Source: an uncultured Christensenella sp. (GTDB lineage Bacteria; Bacillota; Clostridia; Christensenellales; Borkfalkiaceae). Taken from it: a stretch of 64,000 nt of DNA. Under the pieces are notes generated by a model, which was not told where the DNA came from, made no database searches, and worked only from the letters and a program-made list of their open reading frames with translations. Below, one piece after another: positions 34,880-43,786 of this stretch. The DNA lies in assembly GCA_910578195.1 (NCBI GenBank), contig CAJTOY010000001.1:351970-415969 (forward strand), given 5' to 3'. Numbering within the stretch: position 1 is the stretch's first letter; each line of letters begins with the position of its first letter. A program made the position numbers and the translations under genes.

Positions 34880-36199
34880 TCAGTCTTGCAGTAATTCAAC
34901 CGCTTTTTTGGCGATATTATATATATCCCCCGCGCCGAGAAAAAGGACGGTGTCCCCCTCCTCCGCGCCCGAAATAAACGCCGTCAAATCTTTTACGTCG
35001 TCGCCGTAGCGGGATTTTTTTATGCTTTGGGAAAGCGTGAGTGCGCTTCCCGCGTCGTCGAAATATTCCCGAGCAGCAAAGGTCTTATAAATCAGAAGAT
35101 TGTTGAGCGGCGAAAGCACCTTTACAAACTCCTTAAAAAGCGATTTCGTTCTGGAATATGTATGCGGCTGGAAAACTACGAACACCTTGCCCGAACTCAA
35201 TTTTTTTGCGGTGCGTATCACTGCCCTCAGCTCGTTAGGGTGATGCGCGTAGTCCGCGATACAAACCGCGCCGTTCACCTCGCCTATCTTTTCAAACCTG
35301 CGCTCCACACCGATAAATTCGCCGAGCCCCTTATTTATTGCGTCGAAACCGATACCCGCGGCACGGGCGGCGGCAATCGCAGCCAAAGCGTTCAACACAT
35401 TGTGCTTGCCGTGCACTTTTAACTTGACCACCCCCAGCTCCGTTTCGCCTTCGCAAGCTACAAAGGTCAGATCGTCGCCGCAAACTCTGATATTTTTGGC
35501 GTAATAACGGGCGGACTTGTCAAATCCGAAGCTTACGCTGTTTTTAATCGGCAAATCGCAGTACAGCGAAACAACGGCTTCGGCGCGGTCGGCAAATTCG
35601 ATATACGCTTGCTTTAAGGCGGCTTCGCTACCGTAGCACTCGATATGGTCGGGCTCGCTGTTGAGTATTACCGCAATATCGGGTTCGAGAAGCAGAAAAT
35701 TTTTTTTATACTCACACGCTTCGGTTATAAAAAACTCGTTGCCGCGATAATAAAAATTTGAAAACGTCAAATCGTTGCCGCCTATGTGTACGGCGAATTC
35801 CTTTTCGGCGGCAGAAAAAATATGCGCAAGCATAGCCGTACATGTTGTTTTTCCGTGACAACCAGCAACCGCAACCACGGTTTCGAAATCTCGGCTGATT
35901 TCGTACAGAAGCTGACCACGCGATATAATTTGCTTACCCAGCTTTTGCGCCTCACACAGTCTCAAATCGGTTTCTTTGATGGCGTCTGTATATACGATTA
36001 AATCGTAATCATTTAAAGCGCCCTCGTTGATAATTGCGCCCGCGGCGGCTAATTCCTCCGTATAGGCGTTAGGCGAAGCGTCGCTTCCGCCCACTTTTTT
36101 ACCCAACGAAAGCAAGTATTTTGCGAGCCCGCTCATACTTACCCCGCCTATTCCTATAAAGTAAAAACTGTCAAATTTGTCCGTAAACTTAAAGCGCAT
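34880..36199 (-). CDS. murC: UDP-N-acetylmuramate-L-alanine ligase
   Basis: Cytoplasmic Mur ligase that adds the first amino acid to UDP-MurNAc. The N-terminal Rossmann part is FYFIGIGGVSMSGLAKYLL, the ATP loop is VAVAGCHGKTTCTAM, and the central ligase and C-terminal domains are complete (YAHHPNELRAVI, VFQPHTYSRT). I chose ATG at 36199 (MRFKFTDK); residues further upstream are hydrophobic and not family-like. No clear Shine-Dalgarno is seen. Unusually it is alone, outside the dcw cluster, divergent from spoVG. Confidence 0.95.
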   Translation of the reverse strand: MRFKFTDKFDSFYFIGIGGVSMSGLAKYLLSLGKKVGGSDASPNAYTEELAAAGAIINEGALNDYDLIVYTDAIKETDLRLCEAQKLGKQIISRGQLLYEISRDFETVVAVAGCHGKTTCTAMLAHIFSAAEKEFAVHIGGNDLTFSNFYYRGNEFFITEACEYKKNFLLLEPDIAVILNSEPDHIECYGSEAALKQAYIEFADRAEAVVSLYCDLPIKNSVSFGFDKSARYYAKNIRVCGDDLTFVACEGETELGVVKLKVHGKHNVLNALAAIAAARAAGIGFDAINKGLGEFIGVERRFEKIGEVNGAVCIADYAHHPNELRAVIRTAKKLSSGKVFVVFQPHTYSRTKSLFKEFVKVLSPLNNLLIYKTFAAREYFDDAGSALTLSQSIKKSRYGDDVKDLTAFISGAEEGDTVLFLGAGDIYNIAKKAVELLQD

Positions 36200-36283
36200 A
36201 ATAAATATTATTAAAAAAAATGTATATTTAGCACGAAAAATTAAGATTTTTTTAAAAAAAATCAAAATTTTTTGAATAAGTCC

Positions 36284-36312
36284 TTGAAATTATTTAACTC
36301 TTATTGTACAAT
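36284..36312 (+). promoter_or_regulatory. Promoter of spoVG (TTGAAA-N17-TACAAT)
   Basis: Sigma-A type elements with a 17-base spacer. In B. subtilis spoVG uses sigma-H; no clear sigma-H motif was seen here. Confidence 0.65.
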
Positions 36313-36346
36313 ATAGTCAATGAAAGTATTATCTGGTAGGTGAATT

Positions 36347-36610
36347 ATGAAAGTCTCAGATGTACGAATCAGATTAGTTAACAAGGAGGACAATAAACTC
36401 AAAGCAGTAGCTTCTATTACTATTGACGATTGCTTCGTGGTGCACGACATCAAAGTGATTGAAGCCGAAGATGGTGCGTTTATTGCGATGCCCAGCAGAA
36501 AAACTAATGATGGCGAATATAAGGATATTGCACATCCGCTGAACACCGAGACCCGAGAACTATTAAAAAAAGCAATCCTTACGGCTTACTATGATGAACT
36601 TAAAAACTAA
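36347..36610 (+). CDS. spoVG: Putative regulator SpoVG
   Basis: An 87-residue nucleic-acid-binding regulator that affects septation and stage V sporulation in Bacillus and many functions in other Firmicutes. The start MKVSDVRIRLVNKEDNKLKAVA and the core FVVHDIKVIEAEDGAFIAMPSRK are highly characteristic. GTAGGTG precedes the ATG. Presence alone does not prove sporulation, because many non-sporing Firmicutes keep it. It is monocistronic and convergent with ftsZ. Confidence 0.97.
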   Translation: MKVSDVRIRLVNKEDNKLKAVASITIDDCFVVHDIKVIEAEDGAFIAMPSRKTNDGEYKDIAHPLNTETRELLKKAILTAYYDELKN

Positions 36611-36660
36611 GGCATATTTGGTTTTCCGTTAGTAAAATTAATTAATACTGAATTTGTAAG

Positions 36661-36695
36661 CAAGCCCCCCTTGCCGCTTCGGCAAGGGGGGCTTG
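36661..36695. terminator. Bidirectional terminator between spoVG and ftsZ
   Basis: A perfect 16-bp stem (CAAGCCCCCCTTGCCG with its complement) closed by a three-base loop, followed by TTATATTTT on the plus side and TTACAAATTC on the minus side. Confidence 0.85.
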
Positions 36696-36707
36696 TTATA
36701 TTTTAAT

Positions 36708-37970
36708 TTAATTGTCGCGCTTCTTTCCGAGATTTTTAATAATCTGGGCAAATTTCGGAACGTTTTTTTCGTTGGGTCGCTCGATACCCTCCTCTTCCTG
36801 CGGCATGGGGCGGGCAATCGGCTGGGCGGGCTGCTCGGGCGGGTAAGGATACTGCGGAGGCGCGGACTGCATCTGCTGTCTTACATAATAGGGCTCGGAA
36901 ACAGACATTCTGTCGCTTTGGGGCGCGTTATACGACGGTCCGTCGTATATTCTGCCGCTTTGGTATCCCCTCAAAGTTTCGTCCTCGCGCTTGTTGTCGT
37001 AGCCGGGAAAGCTGGTCGCGATTACCGTAATTTCCACTTCGTCGCGGACGTTCGGGTCTATCCTTGCGCCGAAAATAATGTTCGCCGAAGCGTCGACGAC
37101 GCTTCTTACAAGCTCCGCCGCGTCTTCAACCTCGCTGAAAGTCAAATCGTCGCCGCCGACGACGTTTAAAATAACGCCGCGCGCGCCCTCTATGGTAGTT
37201 TCGAGCAAGGGGGAATTGACCGCCACCCTCACCGCTTCTATAATTCTGTTATCGCCCTTGGCAACTCCGACGCCGAGATGGGCTACGCCCTTGTCCTTTA
37301 AAATGGTTCTCACGTCGGCAAAGTCGAGGTTAATCAGCGAAGGATTTACAATCAGCTCCGCAATGCCCCTTATGCCTTGCTTCAAAATTTCGTCCGCAAC
37401 GCGGAGCGAATCGCGCAGCGATGCGTTCTTCGGTACGACCGTCTTGATTTTGTCGTTCGGAACGATTATGAGCGTATCGACGTATTTCTTTAAATTTTCG
37501 AGACCCTTCAACGTATTTTCCATACGTTTTTTGCCCTCGAAACCGAAAGGCTCGGTAACGACGGCAACGGTGAGGATTTTCATATCCCTCGCAATTTTTG
37601 CGATTACGGGAGCCGCGCCCGTGCCCGTACCTCCGCCCATACCCGCGGTAATGAACAAAAGGTCGGTGCCTCTTATGGCTTCGGTCAACTCTTCCTTGCT
37701 TTCTTCGGCTGCCGCCCGTCCCACGTCGGGGTCTGCGCCCGCGCCGAGACCTTTGGTCAGCGCGCCGCCTATCTGTATTTTATTCTCGCAAGGCGACAGC
37801 GTGAGTATCTGCTTGTCCGTGTTGACAACGTAATATTCGGCGCAGTTAATTCCCGCGTCAAGCATTCTGTTTACGGCGTTGTTTCCCGCTCCGCCTACGC
37901 CTATAACTTTTATTCTCGCAACGCCCGAAATATTGTTGCTTCCGTTATTTGAGGCTAAATCATTGAACAT
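36708..37970 (-). CDS. ftsZ: Cell division protein FtsZ
   Basis: Tubulin-like GTPase that forms the division ring. The T-loop signature is FITAGMGGGTGTGAAPVIA near residue 105, IKVIGVGGAGNNAVNRM is at the start, and NLDFADVRTILKDKG and the C-terminal linker rich in Pro/Gln are present. The last residues NVPKFAQIIKNLGKKRDN hold the conserved peptide that docks FtsA and SepF. 420 residues. It follows ftsA by about 30 bases in a two-gene operon. Confidence 0.98.
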   Translation of the reverse strand: MFNDLASNNGSNNISGVARIKVIGVGGAGNNAVNRMLDAGINCAEYYVVNTDKQILTLSPCENKIQIGGALTKGLGAGADPDVGRAAAEESKEELTEAIRGTDLLFITAGMGGGTGTGAAPVIAKIARDMKILTVAVVTEPFGFEGKKRMENTLKGLENLKKYVDTLIIVPNDKIKTVVPKNASLRDSLRVADEILKQGIRGIAELIVNPSLINLDFADVRTILKDKGVAHLGVGVAKGDNRIIEAVRVAVNSPLLETTIEGARGVILNVVGGDDLTFSEVEDAAELVRSVVDASANIIFGARIDPNVRDEVEITVIATSFPGYDNKREDETLRGYQSGRIYDGPSYNAPQSDRMSVSEPYYVRQQMQSAPPQYPYPPEQPAQPIARPMPQEEEGIERPNEKNVPKFAQIIKNLGKKRDN

Positions 37971-37999
37971 ATTAAAATCCCCTGTTGTAGATATTTATT

Positions 38000-39118
38000 T
38001 TAACCCGCGTCCGTAAGTGCGGTATTCAGTAAACTTAAAAGTGAAGAAAAATGCGGTTTGTCGTAATACGGAACCGCGGGCGCGGTGATTTCCACGTTTT
38101 TCACAAGACGGTTGGAAATGTGCTCCGCCGTGCCCCTGATCATTTTCACGCCCTCGCCCGTAAGCAAAATCGGCTTGCCGTCGAGGTTCTTGCCCGTAAA
38201 ACTCTGTCTGCACTCCTCTATCGTTTCGCAGATTAAATCGAGCCCTTCGCGTATCTTGTCGCGAAGCAATACGGTTGAAAATTTATAGCTTTGTCCGCCG
38301 CAGACGCACTCTTCCATAGTGCTGAGCGTTTCCTTGGCGTTGAGGTTGACCTTCGATAAAAACTCGGACGCGACCTCGAAAGGAATTTCGAGCTCCGACA
38401 TGAGATACACTGCGATATGCCCCGTTCCGACAGAAAAGCTTTCGCTGAAAGCAAGTCCGTTTCCGCAGACCACGCTGTAACTCGACGATATGTAACCCAA
38501 ATCGAAAAGCACTGCATACTCGTCGCGAAGTTCGGGTTCTACCAGATAAAGCGCTTCCGCATAGACCGTGGGAATCAAATTCAAATCCGCAACGTCGGGA
38601 AAGGTCTTGAACGCCCTCAAAAGCATTTCTATGAAATAATTATCGCACTGATAAAAGCAAAACTTTCCGTGCAGACTGTCGCTGAGCGTGCCGACGGGGT
38701 CGATTATCCTGCGCTTGTCCGACAATACATAGTAAAGACTGCTGTGGCGTATGGTACGAAAACCTTCCGCATCCTTCGGCGCAGCCATTGCGGCAAGATA
38801 TCTGCAATCCTTTTCGCCTATTTTTTTAACCGACGGAAAGCTTATAACCTTGTCGGTCACCGCCGTCCTTACAAACTCGCCAGGAACACCCACATAAAAC
38901 GACTTTATACCGCCCATTGCCCCGACCGTCGACTTTACGACGTCGCCGACCGCGGACAAAAAGCTGTCCTCGTCGATTAGCTTGCCTTCGGCATAACCTT
39001 CATAAGCGCAAGAATACTTGCTTTTGATAATGAACGTATTGTTGACGCCCCTCTCACCGACGACAGCCGTCACTTCCGACGAGCGGATATCCAATACGGC
39101 AACACTTTTTTTGCGCAT
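38000..39118 (-). CDS. ftsA: Cell division protein FtsA
   Basis: Actin-like protein tethering FtsZ to the membrane. The phosphate-1 region VAVLDIRSSEVTAVVGE, the phosphate-2 region YAVLFDLGYISSSYSVV and the adenosine region PILLTGEGVKMIRGTAEHI are present. It is rather divergent and short (372 residues), and no clear C-terminal amphipathic membrane-targeting helix is seen, since it ends at LLNTALTDAG. I chose ATG at 39118; a TTG two codons earlier is possible. Position directly before ftsZ supports the call. Confidence 0.88.
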   Translation of the reverse strand: MRKKSVAVLDIRSSEVTAVVGERGVNNTFIIKSKYSCAYEGYAEGKLIDEDSFLSAVGDVVKSTVGAMGGIKSFYVGVPGEFVRTAVTDKVISFPSVKKIGEKDCRYLAAMAAPKDAEGFRTIRHSSLYYVLSDKRRIIDPVGTLSDSLHGKFCFYQCDNYFIEMLLRAFKTFPDVADLNLIPTVYAEALYLVEPELRDEYAVLFDLGYISSSYSVVCGNGLAFSESFSVGTGHIAVYLMSELEIPFEVASEFLSKVNLNAKETLSTMEECVCGGQSYKFSTVLLRDKIREGLDLICETIEECRQSFTGKNLDGKPILLTGEGVKMIRGTAEHISNRLVKNVEITAPAVPYYDKPHFSSLLSLLNTALTDAG

Positions 39119-39157
39119 ATACAAAGCCGCCTTTTATGCTTTCACAGTATTTACTTA

Positions 39158-39186
39158 ATTATATAATAGCACGGCTGTAAAGTCAA
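39158..39186 (-). promoter_or_regulatory. Promoter of ftsAZ (TTGACT-N17-TATAAT)
   Basis: Near-consensus promoter directly after the terminator that ends the murA/ftsQ transcript, so ftsAZ is an independent unit. Confidence 0.85.
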
Positions 39187-39197
39187 CTAAATCATAT

Positions 39198-39227
39198 AAA
39201 AAAGCGGTCTTGCAGAACCGCTTTTTT
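39198..39227 (-). terminator. Terminator after ftsQ
   Basis: AAAAAAGCGGT/ACCGCTTTTTT stem 20 bases after the ftsQ stop. It ends the long mraZ-to-ftsQ transcript. Confidence 0.85.
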
Positions 39228-39246
39228 GCATAAATTTTATTGAAGC

Positions 39247-39999
39247 TCAATACGGCGAATAGTCCGCGTTGATTATTCCTTCCTCGCCGCCTATGCGGTA
39301 GCTCCTGAGCGTGCCTTTAAGCTTTTCTCTGTCCGTAAGGCTGCGGAATTTCGTAAAAGCCGCCTGAATTTTCTCCTCGGTATACTCTTTGTATGTATCA
39401 ATCTGAATTTTAAGCCCGCATCTCAAATTGAACACAAGCTTTTCGGTATAGCCCTCTACCTCGGGCTTGGAGTCTAAACTTATATTTGCGACTATCGAGC
39501 GGAGCGCGCCGAAGCTTTCTTTGAAAATTGCGGCATACTTCGCGATTTCGGGAAGCTGTTCGACGGAAATTCTCGTAAGTTCGACGTTCGTGGCGCCGTC
39601 TTTATTTACGTTGTCGGTCTCGACCCGCCCCTTCATGTACACGCCGTCGGCGTCGTACATATAGTAGAGTTCGCCGACGTAAACCGCGAAGGTTTCAACC
39701 CTCTCTTTAAGCGTCACGTTCAGAGTGCAGGGATACTTTTTTTCAAACGTTTCAACCGCGTAATTCGTTTCGGAAACGATTTTCAAAACCGAGTCCTCGT
39801 TCACGAACAGCATCGATTCGCCGTTCAAAACGTTGAGCGAGCTTTTCAATCCGCCGTAACTCTCTTCATAGTCGTCGGCGTATGTAACAAGATTAACGTT
39901 TATGTTCTTTACCGCGAAAACCATTCCGATACAAACGACCGCAACGGCAAAAACAACTACAGAGATAAAAAACGTGACCATCTTTCGTAAAAATTTCAT
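39247..39999 (-). CDS. ftsQ: Cell division protein FtsQ/DivIB
   Basis: A 250-residue bitopic protein of the divisome. A short cytoplasmic tail, a TM helix at about 8-30, then a POTRA domain beginning with INVNLVTYADDYEESYGGL, and a beta domain (CTLNVTLKERVETFAVYVGELYYMYDADGVY is the typical FtsQ stretch) are visible. Divergent, but location at the end of the dcw cluster and the architecture support it. It follows murA by five bases. Confidence 0.85.
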   Translation of the reverse strand: MKFLRKMVTFFISVVVFAVAVVCIGMVFAVKNINVNLVTYADDYEESYGGLKSSLNVLNGESMLFVNEDSVLKIVSETNYAVETFEKKYPCTLNVTLKERVETFAVYVGELYYMYDADGVYMKGRVETDNVNKDGATNVELTRISVEQLPEIAKYAAIFKESFGALRSIVANISLDSKPEVEGYTEKLVFNLRCGLKIQIDTYKEYTEEKIQAAFTKFRSLTDREKLKGTLRSYRIGGEEGIINADYSPY

Positions 40000-40004
40000 A
40001 AAAG

Positions 40005-41261
40005 TTAAACGGCAACTCTTACAATATCAGCACCTAAATTTCTGAGCTTGTATTCGAGGAAGCCGTACCCCCTGTTTATGTGGGAAATATCAACGACTTC
40101 GCTTCTACCCTCCGCCGACAACCCCGCAAGGACAAGCGCCGCCCCGCCGCGCAAGTCATGGGCGATTACCGTTGCGCCCTTGTACCTTTCGATACCGCGC
40201 ACGAAAGCGTTTCTTCCGATTACCGTTATATCCGCACCCATTTTTCTAAGCTCGGGAACGTACTTGAAACGGGTTTCGAAAAGGTTTTCGGTAATTATCG
40301 AATGTCCCGCGCATACTCCGCAAAGCGCCGTGAACTGCGCCTGCAAATCGGTGGGAAATCCGGGATACGGTTGAGTTTCGATTGTTTTAACCGAAGTCAG
40401 TCTTTTGTGATTTTCCAGTATTATTTTATCATTGTTTATACTGATTTTGCAACCGTTTTCCCTAAGTTTATGTATAAGTGAGCTGATATTTTCGGGATAT
40501 GCCCCCTCCGCGACTATTTCGCCCCCGCACATTGCCGCGGCAATGAGGAATGTTCCCGCCTCTATCCTGTCGGGAATGGGCTGATATTCGCAACCCGTAA
40601 GGGTTTTTACCCCCTCAATTCTGATTGTTCCGCTGCCCGCGCCGTGCACTTTTGCGCCTATGCAGTTCAAAAAGTTCTGCAAGTCCTCGATTTCGGGCTC
40701 GCGCGCGGCGTTTCTTATAACCGTCACGCCTTCGGCTTTTACCGCCGCAAGCATTATGTTTTCGGTCGCGCCGACGCTCGGACAGTCGAGCATAATGTCG
40801 TTGCCGCGAAGCTTATCGCATTTGCAAAGTATGTATCCGTTCTTTTCGGTTATTTCGACGCCCAGACGTTTCAGACCCGTTAAATGCAAATCCACGGGTC
40901 GCAAACCTATGTCGCAGCCGCCGGGGTAGGCAATTTTCGCGGAGCGGAACCTCGAAATTACCGAACCGAGCAAAAACACCGACGAGCGCAACTCGTGAGC
41001 GAGCGCGCTGGGTATCTCGAAGCAATCGGCGTTCGAGCTGTCGATTAAAATGTCGTTTCCGTCAAACACCGCCTTACAGCCGAGACCCGTAAGAATTTTG
41101 ACCATATTCTTCAAGTCGGATATCTGCGGAACGTTTAATATTTTCACTTTTCCGTCGGTTAATACCGTAGCGGCAAGTATCGGAAGCACGGAATTTTTAG
41201 CCGATTGAATTCTCACACTCCCGTATAGCTTGTTTCCTCCGTTTATTATGTATTTTTCCAT
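40005..41261 (-). CDS. murA: UDP-N-acetylglucosamine 1-carboxyvinyltransferase
   Basis: First committed step of peptidoglycan precursor synthesis: transfers enolpyruvyl from PEP to UDP-GlcNAc. The active-site Cys116 is in AYPGGCDIGLRPVDLH, so fosfomycin should be able to target it. The N-terminal loop NGGNKLYGSVRIQSAKNSVLPILAA and the DLRGGAALVLAGL stretch are typical. 418 residues. It sits inside the division cluster between ftsW and ftsQ, where murG and murC often lie. Confidence 0.97.
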   Translation of the reverse strand: MEKYIINGGNKLYGSVRIQSAKNSVLPILAATVLTDGKVKILNVPQISDLKNMVKILTGLGCKAVFDGNDILIDSSNADCFEIPSALAHELRSSVFLLGSVISRFRSAKIAYPGGCDIGLRPVDLHLTGLKRLGVEITEKNGYILCKCDKLRGNDIMLDCPSVGATENIMLAAVKAEGVTVIRNAAREPEIEDLQNFLNCIGAKVHGAGSGTIRIEGVKTLTGCEYQPIPDRIEAGTFLIAAAMCGGEIVAEGAYPENISSLIHKLRENGCKISINNDKIILENHKRLTSVKTIETQPYPGFPTDLQAQFTALCGVCAGHSIITENLFETRFKYVPELRKMGADITVIGRNAFVRGIERYKGATVIAHDLRGGAALVLAGLSAEGRSEVVDISHINRGYGFLEYKLRNLGADIVRVAV

Positions 41262-41337
41262 ATTAACTCCGATAAGAGAGACAGCAAGTCACTCTATGTA
41301 AATATATTCCATTATATGGAAATCGGAGTTGCAGTTG

Positions 41338-42441
41338 TTAATCCTGTCTCGAAACGTTATACAAAACGCCCATAGACGCCATTGTTATTATAAGCGAGGT
41401 GTTGCCGCTGCTGATAAGAGGCAACGGGAGTCCCGTCGGCGGAATGGCTCCGCTGACGACGAGCGCGTTTATCGCGACTTGTATGCCGTAAACCATGGTA
41501 AAGCCCGCGGCGAGCAGAAATCCGAATCTGTCATTGCATCTGTTCGCGATTTTAAAGCCTCTGTACACGATAAAGCCGCAGAATAAAAAGAAGATAAACA
41601 GCCCGAAAAACCCGAGTTCTTCCCCCATTATCGAGAGAATAAAGTCGCTTTCGGCAAAGGGCAGAAATCTGTATTTCTGCGTTGAATTAAAAAGTCCCGT
41701 TCCGAACATACCGCCGTTACCGAGCGCGTACAGCGACTGTATCAGCTGGTAGCCCTCGTCCTTCGGCGATGCCCACGGGTCGATAAACGCGCTGAGGCGT
41801 TGAAGTCTGTAAGGTTCGAGAATAATGAGTACGGGTATCGCCAGCGCGAAGGGAATCAGCAGAATTAGAAAGGTCTTTAATTTAGTACCGCTCAAAAATA
41901 TCAGCGCGAGCATCAGAAGTCCGACGCACATCGTGATAGACATATTCGGCTCAATGATAATCAAAATACAGAAGCCTATGCCGACCGCGAGCACGGGAAG
42001 CACGCCCTTTACCGTCTTTACCCTTTCGGGGTTTTTTGCAAAGTACGCCGCGGCGAAAATTACGTACGCATATTTCGCTATTTCCGAGGGCTGAATTGAA
42101 AACCCGCCGAAGCCTATCCAGCGCGTCGCGCCGTAGTTGGTTATGCCTATGCCGGGCACAAATACGAGCGCGAGCAGCACCGCCGCGATAATAATCGCCG
42201 CATATCTGAATTTAATCAGCTTTTTGTAGGGCAGAAAGCACGCGCCGACCATCGCCGCGGCGCCCAAAACGACGCCTAAAATTTGTTTCTTTACAAAATA
42301 CAGACTGTCGCCGTACTGCACCGAAGCGGTATACGAGCTTGCGGAGTAAATCATAAGACACCCGAAACAAGCCATTACAAAAACACAAATTAAAAGCGGG
42401 ATATCTCCCGCTTTTTTACTATTCCTCCACAGCTTCTTCAT
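41338..42441 (-). CDS. ftsW: SEDS glycosyltransferase FtsW
   Basis: A 367-residue polytopic (10 TM) septal peptidoglycan polymerase that works with the class B PBP encoded upstream. Family stretches: GVVLGAAAMVGACF, IGFGGFSIQPSEIAKYAYVIFAA, LPFAESDFILSIMGEELGFFG, and the C-terminal LPLISSGNTSLIITMASMGVLYNVSR. The first 23 bases overlap murD. A hairpin with flanking A- and T-tracts lies in its first codons (42392-42417). Confidence 0.95.
   Translation of the reverse strand: MKKLWRNSKKAGDIPLLICVFVMACFGCLMIYSASSYTASVQYGDSLYFVKKQILGVVLGAAAMVGACFLPYKKLIKFRYAAIIIAAVLLALVFVPGIGITNYGATRWIGFGGFSIQPSEIAKYAYVIFAAAYFAKNPERVKTVKGVLPVLAVGIGFCILIIIEPNMSITMCVGLLMLALIFLSGTKLKTFLILLIPFALAIPVLIILEPYRLQRLSAFIDPWASPKDEGYQLIQSLYALGNGGMFGTGLFNSTQKYRFLPFAESDFILSIMGEELGFFGLFIFFLFCGFIVYRGFKIANRCNDRFGFLLAAGFTMVYGIQVAINALVVSGAIPPTGLPLPLISSGNTSLIITMASMGVLYNVSRQD
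42392..42417 (-). terminator. Terminator-like hairpin in the 5' coding region of ftsW
   Basis: On the minus strand AAAAAAGCGGGA-GATA-TCCCGCTTTT is followed by AATTTGTGTTTTT. It encodes part of ftsW (KKAGDIPLL), so it would reduce ftsW and downstream expression relative to murD if it acts while uncovered by ribosomes. Confidence 0.4.
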
Positions 42442-43780
42442 TTATCCCTTCCACAAGTTTTTTAAACGCGTCGCCGCGTTCTTCATAGTTGGAAAAGCTG
42501 TCGAAGCTCGAACTTGCGGGACTGAGCAAAACGTTTTGCCCCGGTTTTGATATAAATTCGGCAATTCTTACGGCTGTACCAAATTCCGAACACAGCGAGA
42601 AACTGACAAATCCCGATTTTATTGCGGCGTTTAAAAGCTTAAATCTGTTTTCGCCGTAGAGTACGGCGTGCACGACCTTGCTTTCTTTAATCATTGCAAA
42701 CAGCGGTGCGTAATCATACCCCTTGTCTTTGCCGCCGAGCAGAATAACCGTAGGCTCGGACATGCTTTCAACCGCCTTAACCGTCGCGTCGACGTTGGTG
42801 CCCTTGCTGTCGTCGATATACGTTACGCCGTTTACGGTCTTTATAACTTCTATGCGGTGCTTTATTCCCTTGAACGAACAGATTGCTTCGGCGGTTTTAA
42901 CCTTGTCGAGCCCTAAAATTTGCGAAGCCGCCACGCACGCAAGCGCATTGTAAATGTTATGTACGCCGTTTAAGGTCATATCCTTAACGTCGAAATACTT
43001 CTCGCCGTTGAAGTACACGCTTCCGTTTTCGTAATACGCGCCCTCGACCCTCTCTTTCATGGAGAAATACACAACGGGCGCTTTGGTCGAGCGAGCAAAG
43101 CCGCGGACTATTTCGTCGTCGTAGTTTAAAACAGCGAATTCGCTTTCCCTCATATTGCGCAGAATTTTACTTTTAAGGAAAACGTAATTTTCCATATTGT
43201 AATGTCTGTTGAGGTGGTCCTCGGTGACGTTGGTTATTATCGCGATATGCGGGCGCAGACTTGAAAGTGTTTCGAGCTGGAACGAAGAAATTTCAATAAC
43301 CGCATAGTCGTCGAAGGAAAGCTTTGCCACCTCGCCAACGAGCGGATTGCCTATATTTCCGCACGCCGTGCTGTTCAGCCCCGAATTTTCAAGCACCTTG
43401 TTCAGCATCGAAACTGTTGTGGTTTTGCCGTTCGTGCCCGTGACGGCGATTGCCGTCGCGCGAAGATACAGGGCGCCCAACTCCTCTTCGCCCAAAATTG
43501 CCTTATTCTGCTTTCTGAACGCGACGGGCAGCGGGTTGTCGATGGGTATCCCCGGACTGAGCACGAGAATATCGCACAAAAGCGTGGCGTCGATATAGCT
43601 TTCCGCAGTAACTATATGCGCGCCGAGCGAAGCGAGCTCGTTCATTACCGCGCTGATATTTTCGCTGACGACATCGTCGTACAGATACACCTCCGCCCCG
43701 CGGTCCAGCAAAAACCTTGCGCAGCTTTCCCCCGATTTGGATATTCCCGCCACCATAAACTTCTGATTTCTAAAATACAT
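42419..43780 (-). CDS. murD: UDP-N-acetylmuramoylalanine-D-glutamate ligase
   Basis: Adds D-Glu to UDP-MurNAc-L-Ala. The N-terminal domain starts FMVAGISKSGESCARFLLDRG, the ATP loop is IAVTGTNGKTTTVSML, ITNVTEDHLNRHYNME and IDDSKGTNVDATVKAVES and the C-terminal ILLGGKDKGYDY are all family-typical. 453 residues. D-Glu comes from MurI, encoded at the head of the cluster. Confidence 0.97.
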   Translation of the reverse strand: MYFRNQKFMVAGISKSGESCARFLLDRGAEVYLYDDVVSENISAVMNELASLGAHIVTAESYIDATLLCDILVLSPGIPIDNPLPVAFRKQNKAILGEEELGALYLRATAIAVTGTNGKTTTVSMLNKVLENSGLNSTACGNIGNPLVGEVAKLSFDDYAVIEISSFQLETLSSLRPHIAIITNVTEDHLNRHYNMENYVFLKSKILRNMRESEFAVLNYDDEIVRGFARSTKAPVVYFSMKERVEGAYYENGSVYFNGEKYFDVKDMTLNGVHNIYNALACVAASQILGLDKVKTAEAICSFKGIKHRIEVIKTVNGVTYIDDSKGTNVDATVKAVESMSEPTVILLGGKDKGYDYAPLFAMIKESKVVHAVLYGENRFKLLNAAIKSGFVSFSLCSEFGTAVRIAEFISKPGQNVLLSPASSSFDSFSNYEERGDAFKKLVEGINEEAVEE

Positions 43781-43786
43781 TTTTCC

